Below, in pieces: positions 6,274 through 11,034 of a stretch of 11,034 nt of DNA (positions are counted from its first letter, which is position 1; every line of letters starts with the position of its first letter). The translations under genes and the position numbers were made by a program. Source of the stretch: Pseudomonadota bacterium (GTDB lineage: Bacteria > Myxococcota > Myxococcia > Myxococcales > Myxococcaceae). The notes beneath the pieces were generated by a model. It was given only the letters and a program-made list of their open reading frames with translations. It was not told the origin of the DNA and searched no databases. The DNA lies in contig JAFADT010000742.1 in NCBI GenBank assembly GCA_023424585.1, positions 1 to 11,034 of the forward strand. Direction: 5' to 3'.

Positions 6274-6511
6274 TCAGAGTGTCTGGAAATCCTATCCCAC
6301 CTGGCGTTTTCCACCGCGGCTGTCACGAATGCATCCAGTGTCTGTCTTTCGGATGTCCCTCGGGGGCATGCGCCCGGGGGTTTCCGACAGAAGCGCGCCG
6401 GGATGATCAGCAGTCGTCATCCCGGACGGGGCCGCACGAAGAAGGGCCTCCGGTTCAATTGACCGGGCCCGAAGGAGCGCTCAACGCCCCCCGCTTCCGG
6501 CGCGGCAGGCC

Positions 6512-6525
6512 TGAAACATGTTTCA
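6512..6525. promoter_or_regulatory. 14-bp perfect palindrome, candidate operator
   Basis: TGAAACATGTTTCA is exactly self-complementary, with no spacer, and is AT-rich within GC-rich surroundings. It lies about 200 bp upstream of the oxygenase-like gene and 320 bp upstream of the sigma factor start. Symmetry and base composition suggest a dimeric regulator site. The regulator is unknown. Confidence 0.4.
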
Positions 6526-6535
6526 CCGGGGCCGT

Positions 6536-6590
6536 GGGGCAAAACGCCCCAGCGCGCCTCGCGCGGCCACCGGATGGGGCAGGACGCCCC
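6536..6590. repeat. two GGGGC-N5-GCCCC inverted repeats 40 bp apart
   Basis: GGGGCAAAACGCCCC (6536-6550) and GGGGCAGGACGCCCC (6576-6590) are identical at 13 of 15 positions. Both can fold into a 5-bp stem with a 5-base loop, and they start exactly 40 bp apart. A shorter relative, GGGCGACGCCC, occurs at 6642-6652. No T-run follows, so they are not ordinary terminators. Paired protein-binding sites or leader hairpins of the oxygenase-like gene are possible. Confidence 0.45.
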
Positions 6591-6727
6591 GGCCGGAGGC
6601 TCCGAGCGCGCGTGACAACAGGGCCGGGTTCTTGCTCACATGGGCGACGCCCCGACGACCGGATCCGCCTCCCCGCATCCCGTGCGGGCCCGGACTCCGC
6701 CGCGAGGCAGGAAGGCGGCCATCGCTC

Positions 6728-7420
6728 ATGATTCCACCACGACGCCCGGAGGCGGCCGTTCGCGACGTGCTCCCCTACCGGAAGCCGAAGCTGGGACGGG
6801 ACTACTGGATCAAGGACAACGTGCTGCCCAACGCGCTGGAGGTCTACGAGCGCAACCTGGCCCGCGAGGACTGGACGATGGGCGCCCCGTGGCGGCCTGA
6901 AATCTGGCCCGGCATCCGCGCCCCCCACGCGCTCACGCCGGAGGAGCTGGCCCCCGTGGAGAGGTGGATCTGCGAGCAGGCCGGCGTGCGCGCCCTCAAG
7001 CAGGAGGCCCCCGCGCAGGGCGCGCTGTCCCACAACCACGTGCAGCTCGTGGGGGAGAAGGAGTCCACCGCGAAGCCCCACGTGGACTCGCTGGCGCTGT
7101 GCGACTTCGCGGGCGTCATCTACCTGCACCCCCAGCCGCCCGTGAAGCGCGTGGGCACGTCCTTCTACCGGCTGCGCATGCCCGGCGGCGGGCTGGGCGG
7201 CAACACCTGCCCTCCCGGCTGCGTCAACCTCACCCAGGCCTTCGGCGTGACGAAGCTGCCCGCCAACGCGTGGGTGGAGGACGTGGAGGTGGAGAACGTC
7301 TTCAACCGCCTCATCGTCTACCGAGCCGACTTCGTGCACTCGGCGACCGCGTACTTCGGGCAGGGCGACAAGCGGAACAAGCGCGCCACCGCCCTGTTCT
7401 TCTGGAAGGCCGTGCGCTGA
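6728..7420 (+). CDS. DUF6445-like putative Fe(II)/2-oxoglutarate-dependent oxygenase
   Basis: 230 residues, soluble, no signal peptide. The sequence resembles what I recall of DUF6445 proteins, which have a double-stranded beta-helix of the 2-oxoglutarate/Fe(II) oxygenase type. Visible support: H-x-D in AKPHVDSLALCDFAG (His118, Asp120), a distal histidine in VYRADFVHSATAYFG (His204) to complete an iron triad, and basic residues shortly after (Arg216, Arg219) before the strand ATALFFW, where a 2-oxoglutarate carboxylate could bind. GVIYLHPQPP (129-138) and GTSFYR (143-148) fit the strands between. The substrate is unknown; hydroxylation of a sugar precursor, small molecule or protein is equally open. 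The ATG at 6728 is chosen because codon use and conserved-looking sequence begin there; its Shine-Dalgarno (AGGAAGG) is rather far at about 12 bases. It is convergent with the next glycosyltransferase gene, with 3 bp between the stops. Confidence 0.7.
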   Translation: MIPPRRPEAAVRDVLPYRKPKLGRDYWIKDNVLPNALEVYERNLAREDWTMGAPWRPEIWPGIRAPHALTPEELAPVERWICEQAGVRALKQEAPAQGALSHNHVQLVGEKESTAKPHVDSLALCDFAGVIYLHPQPPVKRVGTSFYRLRMPGGGLGGNTCPPGCVNLTQAFGVTKLPANAWVEDVEVENVFNRLIVYRADFVHSATAYFGQGDKRNKRATALFFWKAVR

Positions 7421-7423
7421 GGG

Positions 7424-8650
7424 CTACGCCGCCCGCGCGCCCAGCATCCGCGCGAGCATGTCCGCGCTGCGCTCGCTGCTGAACTGCTCCTCCACCTTGC
7501 GGCGGCCGGCCTCGCCCAGCCGCGCCGCCTCCGCCGGGTCGCGCGCCAGCTCCTCCAGCTTCTCCGCCAGCACCGCGGGCGCCCGCGGCGGCACCAGCAC
7601 GCCGTCCACGCCGTCGTCCACCAGCTCCTTCACGCCGCCCGCGCCCGTCACCACCACCGGCGCGCGCATCGCCATGGCCTCCATGATGGCCACGCCCAGC
7701 GGCTCCTGGAGGCTCGCCAGCGCGAAGATGTGCGAGCGCTGGAGGCCGTCCTTCACCACGTCCTCGCTCACCGCGCCCAGCAGCGTCACCGCGTCCGTGA
7801 GCCCGTCCTGCGCGAGCTTCGCCTCCAGCACCTTGCGGTACGTGGTGCCGCCCGCCTCGTCCTCGCCCGCGATGGACAGCCGCGCGTCGATGCCCTTCGC
7901 GCGCAGCATCCCCACCGCGTCGATGAGGTCCGCGTGCCCCTTGCACGGGTTCAGCCGGCCGCACGCGAAGAGCCGCAGCGGGCCTTCGCCGGTCCACGGC
8001 GCGTAGGGCACCGTGCGCTGGAAGCGCGCCAGCTCCACGCCCATGGGCGCCAGCTCGAGCTGCTCCGGCAGGCTCCCCGCCAGCTCCTGGCGCACCTCGC
8101 CCAGGAGCTTCTTCGTGATGACGAAGGCGAACTTCGCGTGCCGCCACTTCTCCCGCTGGTTCGGCCCGTAGTCGTCCAGCGGCCCGTGCAGCGTCATGCT
8201 GTACGGGAGCCCCGACAGCAGGTGCGCGAACATGGCCACGTGCGCCGCGTTGGCGCAGGAGTGCACGTGCACGTGCGTCCAGCCGCGCTCGCGCGCCAGC
8301 GACGCCAGCCGACCGCCCATCACCGCGAACGCCACCAGCTGCGCGCGCCCCTTCGCGTCCAGCCCCTCCGCCCTCGCGATGGAGGCCAGCACCCGCCCCC
8401 AGCCCGCGGGCAGGGCCCGGGCGATCTCCAGCGCGGCCCGAGCCACCCCCAGCGGCGGCGGCGGCGCCAGGTACTCCGTGCGCGCCATGGCCTCGCGCGC
8501 CCAGCTGTGGCTGATGATTCGCGCGGGCGGCGGACGGGTGGACACCAGCTCCGGAGACACGCCCTTCGCCGGCAGCGCCTGCAGCTCGCGCCAGAAGAAG
8601 ATGTGGGTCTGTCCGGGGAACTCGGGAATCAGGTAGCCGATCTTCTGCAC
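7424..8650 (-). CDS. epsE: GT4-family glycosyltransferase (EpsE-like)
   Basis: 408 residues, complete, GT-B fold. The N-terminal acceptor domain opens with QKIGYLIPEFPGQTHIFFWR. It contains HVHSCANAAHVAMFA (about 128-142) and MTLHGPLDDY (about 152-161), followed by PMGVEL (about 202-207). The donor domain starts at FACGRLNPCKGHADLI (about 228-243). It carries the GT4 E-x7-E motif in QEPLGVAIMEAMA (Glu316, Glu324) and GGVKELVDDGVDGVLVPP. It should transfer a nucleotide-sugar-derived residue to the growing lipid-linked unit in the cytoplasm. The start is the GTG at 8650, directly preceded by GGAGGAGGG. A longer frame exists upstream but lacks family-like sequence. The symbol rests on position relative to the epsD/epsC-like genes as remembered from M. 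xanthus. Confidence 0.88.
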   Translation of the reverse strand: MQKIGYLIPEFPGQTHIFFWRELQALPAKGVSPELVSTRPPPARIISHSWAREAMARTEYLAPPPPLGVARAALEIARALPAGWGRVLASIARAEGLDAKGRAQLVAFAVMGGRLASLARERGWTHVHVHSCANAAHVAMFAHLLSGLPYSMTLHGPLDDYGPNQREKWRHAKFAFVITKKLLGEVRQELAGSLPEQLELAPMGVELARFQRTVPYAPWTGEGPLRLFACGRLNPCKGHADLIDAVGMLRAKGIDARLSIAGEDEAGGTTYRKVLEAKLAQDGLTDAVTLLGAVSEDVVKDGLQRSHIFALASLQEPLGVAIMEAMAMRAPVVVTGAGGVKELVDDGVDGVLVPPRAPAVLAEKLEELARDPAEAARLGEAGRRKVEEQFSSERSADMLARMLGARAA

Positions 8651-8710
8651 CCCTCCTCCATAACACGCCGCCCTCCCCAGCCCCCGGAGGGCCCTCGGCC
8701 GGAGCGGGGG

Positions 8711-8724
8711 TGTCAGCCGTGACA
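8711..8724. promoter_or_regulatory. inverted repeat TGTCA-N4-TGACA, candidate operator
   Basis: The two half sites are exact complements with a GCCG spacer. The site lies in the 161-bp divergent region, 61 bases upstream of the epsE-like start and about 45 bases upstream of the putative -35 of the opposite operon. It is well placed to influence both transcription units. Confidence 0.35.
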
Positions 8725-8769
8725 GCAGAGCCCTGGCGCGCTCCTCCGCCTGCCCGCCCGCCCGGGTCG

Positions 8770-8799
8770 TTGGGTCATGACGCCTCATTGCGTTATACC
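8770..8799 (+). promoter_or_regulatory. candidate housekeeping-type promoter of the epsD-epsC operon
   Basis: TTGGGT (8770-8775) and TATACC (8794-8799, 18-bp spacer; or TTATAC at 8793-8798 with 17 bp) fit a sigma-70-like promoter with about half of the consensus bases. Transcription would start near 8806, only a few bases before the ATG at 8812. That gives a very short leader, consistent with the lack of a Shine-Dalgarno there. Confidence 0.4.
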
Positions 8800-8811
8800 G
8801 TCCGCGCTCCC

Positions 8812-9333
8812 ATGTCCGCCGATTCGAGCCCCCCGCCACCCGCCGAGGAGACCTCGCCCGCCAGCGCCGTGCCCTCGCCGGAGCTGTCGCGGCTGTGGTT
8901 CGCGCTGGACCGCCGCGGCTGGAGCTACCTGGTCGTCATCCCCGCCCACCCCGGCGCCCCCGCGCTGGACGCGGGCCAGGCCCTGCTGGAGGCCGGCGCG
9001 CCCTACCCGGAGCCGCCCCTGCGCCTGGTGGACGCCACCGGCATCGAGCCCGCCGGCGCCCCCCGCCTGGTCCAGGAGGTGCGCCGCCGCGTGGAGCAGG
9101 GGGAGCGGGTGGTGGTGGTCATCGACTCGCTCATCTCCCACCCGGCGAGCATCCCGCTGGCCCTCGCCGCGGACACCGCCCTGCTGGTGGTCACCCTGGG
9201 CGAGACGGACTTCGGCTCCGCGCAGAAGACGCTCGCCCTGGTGGGCGAGGACCGCTTCGCCGGCAGCGTCACCTTCCCGCGTCCCACGAAGAAGCAGAGG
9301 CGCGCCGACGCCGCCAAGAAGAAGAAGCCATGA
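8812..9333 (+). CDS. Walker-A-less BY-kinase/ParA-like protein with lysine-rich tail
   Basis: 173 residues, no signal or membrane segment. The layout resembles the cytoplasmic P-loop domain of bacterial tyrosine kinases such as Wzc/CpsD. An initial strand, WSYLVVIPAHPGAPALDAGQ (37-56), occupies the place of the Walker A loop, then comes a long helix-rich stretch. VVVVIDSLIS (100-109) occupies the place of the Walker A'/B strand and is followed by PASIPLALAADTALLVVTLG (111-130), very like the 'D-x-x-x-x-A-D-x-x-L-L-V-V' region of those kinases. However, there is no GK[ST] triplet, so ATP binding is probably lost. A tyrosine cluster is also absent; the C-terminus is instead a basic tail (TKKQRRADAAKKKKP). 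It may be a non-catalytic partner or regulator of a BY kinase or chain-length protein. The stop overlaps the next start (ATGA), so the two are translationally coupled. No Shine-Dalgarno precedes the ATG. The homology is inferred from pattern only. Confidence 0.6.
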   Translation: MSADSSPPPPAEETSPASAVPSPELSRLWFALDRRGWSYLVVIPAHPGAPALDAGQALLEAGAPYPEPPLRLVDATGIEPAGAPRLVQEVRRRVEQGERVVVVIDSLISHPASIPLALAADTALLVVTLGETDFGSAQKTLALVGEDRFAGSVTFPRPTKKQRRADAAKKKKP

Positions 9334-10367
9334 GCCCCTCCGACCCTCCCGCTGGCCCGGCCCCCCGGCTCAGCGTCGTCATCGCCACGTACAACCGGCT
9401 GCCCCTCATCACCCGCCTGCTCCAGCAGCTGGCCGGCCAGACGCTGCCGCCCGAGGCGTTCGAGGTCGTGGTGGTGGACGACGGCTCCGCCGCCGACGTG
9501 AAAGGCCCGCTCCGCGCGCTCAAGCTGCCCTACTCGCTGCGCGTGGAGGTGCAGGAGAACGCGGGCGCCGCCGCCGCCCGGCACCGGGGCGTGCTGGCCG
9601 CCCGGGCCGCCACGGTGCTCGTCACGGATGACGACATGCAGGTGGCCTCCGACTTCCTCGCGCGCCACCTGGCCCACCACCCGCCGGGCTCGCGCAACGT
9701 GGTGCTGGGCCGCATCCGGCCGGACCCCGAGATCGGGGAGATGCCCCTCTTCGAGCGCTGGTACGCGTACCTCAACAACCGCATGGCGGACGAGCTGTCC
9801 GCCCCCGGCGCGAGGGCGCGCGGCAACCACCTGTACACGGGCAACGTGTCCTTCCCCCGCGCGGACTACGTGGGCGTGGGCGGCTTCGACAAGACGCTGG
9901 GCCAGTCCGAGGACGTGGAGCTGGGCGTGCGCCTGGAGAAGGCCGGCTGCGCGTTCCTCTTCGCGCCGGACGCCTACGTGCTGCACGGCAGCGACCACGT
10001 CAGCTTCGAGAAGTGGATCCGCCGCGCCCACCGCTACGGCATGTTCGACACCCACGTCTCCGTGAAGCACCCGGACGTGAAGGGCGTGAACCCGTGGCGC
10101 CTCTTCTTCGAGACGAACCTGCTGTCGCGCCCGCTGCTCGCCTCCGCGGTGGTGGCGCCGGAGGCCTCGCGCCGGCTGACGGAGGCCGTGGTGAAGGCCT
10201 CCAGCGTGGCGGACAGGCTGGGCCTCACGGGCGCCGCCTTCGCGGGCACCTCCGTGGCGTACGGCATGGAGTACCTGCGCGGCGCCCGCACGGAGGCCGG
10301 CGGCTGGATGGGCGTCGCCCGGGGCGTCGCCCGCTATCTTCAGGGCCGGGGAGATCCCCAAGGATGA
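9330..10367 (+). CDS. epsD: GT2-family glycosyltransferase (EpsD-like)
   Basis: 345 residues, GT-A fold, no membrane segment. Standard family-2 motifs are all present: LSVVIATYNR (14-23), VVVVDDGS (47-53, nucleotide-binding Asp50/Asp51), NAGAAAARHRG (77-87), the metal-binding TDDDM (99-103), GNVSFPR (171-177) and the catalytic-base region GQSEDVELGVRL (191-202, Glu194/Asp195). His219 in YVLHGSDHVSF may bind the metal or the donor phosphate. A C-terminal extension of about 100 residues (from about 240) is helical-looking and of unknown role. It would add a sugar to the EPS repeat unit in the cytoplasm or at the membrane surface. It overlaps the preceding gene by ATGA (9330-9333) and the following one by ATGA (10364-10367), so the three are one operon. 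The symbol is taken from the M. xanthus order epsB-C-D. Confidence 0.9.
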   Translation: MSPSDPPAGPAPRLSVVIATYNRLPLITRLLQQLAGQTLPPEAFEVVVVDDGSAADVKGPLRALKLPYSLRVEVQENAGAAAARHRGVLAARAATVLVTDDDMQVASDFLARHLAHHPPGSRNVVLGRIRPDPEIGEMPLFERWYAYLNNRMADELSAPGARARGNHLYTGNVSFPRADYVGVGGFDKTLGQSEDVELGVRLEKAGCAFLFAPDAYVLHGSDHVSFEKWIRRAHRYGMFDTHVSVKHPDVKGVNPWRLFFETNLLSRPLLASAVVAPEASRRLTEAVVKASSVADRLGLTGAAFAGTSVAYGMEYLRGARTEAGGWMGVARGVARYLQGRGDPQG

Positions 10368-10909
10368 AAGCCATGTTCGGAGCCCTCATCTCGGACGCGC
10401 TGGAGATGGCCAAGGCGGCCACCGGGACGTCGGACGCGAGGTCCATCGCCAAGGTGGTGCTGACCAGCGACTCGTACCGCATCACCGCGCTCAACCGCGC
10501 GCGCGAGGCGGCGCAGGCCTTCCACATCCCGCTGGTGAACCACGTGCTGCGCGTGGCGCAGACGGCGGTGATGGGCATCGAGATCGGCAAGGACGTGACG
10601 CTGGGCAAGGGCGTGTACTTCGTGCACAGCCTGGGCGTCGTGATTGGCGGCGACGCGCGCATCGGCGACCGCGTGCGCTTCTACGGCAACAACACCGTGG
10701 GCACCGCCAAGGACAACGGCTACCCGGTCATCGAGGACGATGTCTGGATTGGCGCGGGCGCCCGCATCCTGGGGCCCGTGCGCATCGGCGCGCGGTCGCG
10801 CATCGGCGCGAACGCCGTGGTGCTCCAGGACGTGCCGCCGGACAGCGTGGCGGTGGGCATCCCCGCGCGCGTCTTCCCGCGCAAGGACCTGGACGAGGTC
10901 CCGCTGTAG
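10364..10909 (+). CDS. epsC: hexapeptide-repeat O-acetyltransferase, serine-acetyltransferase-like (EpsC-like)
   Basis: 181 residues. The N-terminal half is helical. From about residue 70 there are left-handed beta-helix hexapeptide repeats: IGKDVTLGKGVYF, VIGGDARIGDRVRFYG, VIEDDVWIGAGARILG, VRIGARSRIGANAVVLQ, then the typical closing SVAVGIPARVFPRK (161-174). FVHSLGVVIGGDARIGD (86-102) corresponds to the serine O-acetyltransferase active-site region, with His88 as the likely catalytic base. It uses acetyl-CoA. In this setting the acceptor is more likely a sugar or a sugar-linked intermediate than free serine, but that is inference. The start at 10364 overlaps the epsD-like stop. The ATG at 10373 is an alternative with a better Shine-Dalgarno (AAGGA, spacing 8). 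In M. xanthus EpsC is described as a serine-acetyltransferase-like protein of the EPS locus. Confidence 0.87.
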   Translation: MKAMFGALISDALEMAKAATGTSDARSIAKVVLTSDSYRITALNRAREAAQAFHIPLVNHVLRVAQTAVMGIEIGKDVTLGKGVYFVHSLGVVIGGDARIGDRVRFYGNNTVGTAKDNGYPVIEDDVWIGAGARILGPVRIGARSRIGANAVVLQDVPPDSVAVGIPARVFPRKDLDEVPL

Positions 10910-10976
10910 GCCGTCACACCGTCGTTCGTGGATCCGCGGCGCCGGGGCCGCTCCGGGGGATGCGTTGAGGAAGCTC

Positions 10977-11034
10977 ATGGCAGAGACGAAGCGCGGCCGG
11001 TGGAAGCGGACCGTCCTCCTCACCTGCGCGGTGC
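10977..11034 (+). CDS. 5' end of a next gene, signal-peptide-like N-terminus
   Basis: Only 19 codons are inside the window (MAETKRGRWKRTVLLTCAV). The ATG has a good Shine-Dalgarno (GAGGAAG, spacing about 6). A basic N-terminus followed by a hydrophobic stretch suggests an exported or membrane-anchored protein. It follows the epsC-like gene by 67 bp on the same strand and is probably cotranscribed. In M. xanthus the neighbour of epsC is epsB, a putative glycoside hydrolase. That would fit an exported protein but cannot be tested here. Confidence 0.6.
   Translation, partial: MAETKRGRWKRTVLLTCAV

Larger units (their letters stand above)
6189..6727. other. 539-bp non-coding region between sigma factor and oxygenase-like genes
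   Basis: No frame here has coherent codon use or a recognisable protein. The left third (6230-6320) is AT-richer and should contain the sigma factor promoter. The right half holds a 14-bp perfect palindrome (6512-6525) and a set of GGGGC...GCCCC inverted repeats (6536-6590), each listed separately. The length is unusual for this compact locus and could hide a regulatory leader or small RNA, but I see no direct proof of either. Confidence 0.5.

Noticed and set aside
7311..8666. A 451-codon minus-strand frame overlapping the epsE-like gene.
   Set aside because: It is a Gly/Ala/Arg-rich out-of-frame shadow of the GT4 protein, which has all expected motifs in its own frame.
10936..10951. GCGGC-N6-GCCGC hairpin after the epsC-like gene as a terminator.
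   Set aside because: The stem is short, no T-run follows, and the next gene starts 25 bp later on the same strand with a good ribosome binding site.
1..11034. CRISPR arrays, insertion sequences, tRNA or rRNA genes, phage attachment sites.
   Set aside because: No regularly spaced repeats, transposase-like proteins, terminal inverted repeats with target duplications, or RNA-gene signatures were seen on either strand.

Overview
The window is GC-rich throughout, uses G or C at almost every third codon position, and carries no IS element, tRNA, rRNA or CRISPR array. Gene content and order suggest a myxobacterium of the Myxococcus/Corallococcus/Pyxidicoccus group. Several genes look like part of the exopolysaccharide (eps) locus known from Myxococcus xanthus. 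That assignment rests on remembered gene order (epsB-epsC-epsD ... epsE ... wzyA-epsH) and on protein motifs, not on a database search.

Layout, left to right. (1) 1-891 (-): a GT4 glycosyltransferase cut by the left edge (epsH-like). It is divergent from (2) 949-2514 (+), a polytopic Wzy/O-antigen-polymerase-like protein (wzyA-like). (3) 2511-3602 (-): a two-gene lipoprotein operon. The first gene encodes a lipoprotein with a complete JAMM/MPN+ metalloprotease signature; the second encodes a small lipoprotein whose signal combines a Tat-like motif with a lipobox. (4) 3603-3977: a 375-bp intergenic stretch with an AT-rich segment, a coding-like remnant and a 13-bp tandem repeat. (5) 3978-5630 (+): an MscS-family mechanosensitive channel with a secreted N-terminal domain. 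(6) 5640-6188 (-): an ECF-type sigma factor with no visible anti-sigma partner. (7) 6189-6727: a 539-bp non-coding region with a 14-bp perfect palindrome and two near-identical inverted repeats exactly 40 bp apart. (8) 6728-7420 (+): a DUF6445-like protein with putative Fe(II)/2-oxoglutarate oxygenase residues. (9) 7424-8650 (-): a second GT4 glycosyltransferase (epsE-like). (10) 8812-10909 (+): an overlapping operon of a Walker-A-less BY-kinase-like protein, a GT2 glycosyltransferase (epsD-like) and a hexapeptide-repeat O-acetyltransferase (epsC-like). (11) 10977 onward (+): the first 19 codons of a next gene with a signal-peptide-like N-terminus.

How it fits together. The glycosyltransferases would assemble a lipid-linked repeat unit on the cytoplasmic face. 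The acetyltransferase would decorate a sugar or make an acetylated precursor, and the Wzy protein would polymerise flipped units in the periplasm. This is a Wzx/Wzy-type pathway whose flippase, initiating transferase and export proteins would lie outside the window. Between the wzyA-like and epsE-like genes sits an unexpected block of envelope or signalling genes: JAMM lipoprotein, Tat-like lipoprotein, MscS channel, ECF sigma factor and oxygenase. This block is the part most worth a second look. Its link to polysaccharide production is inference from position only.
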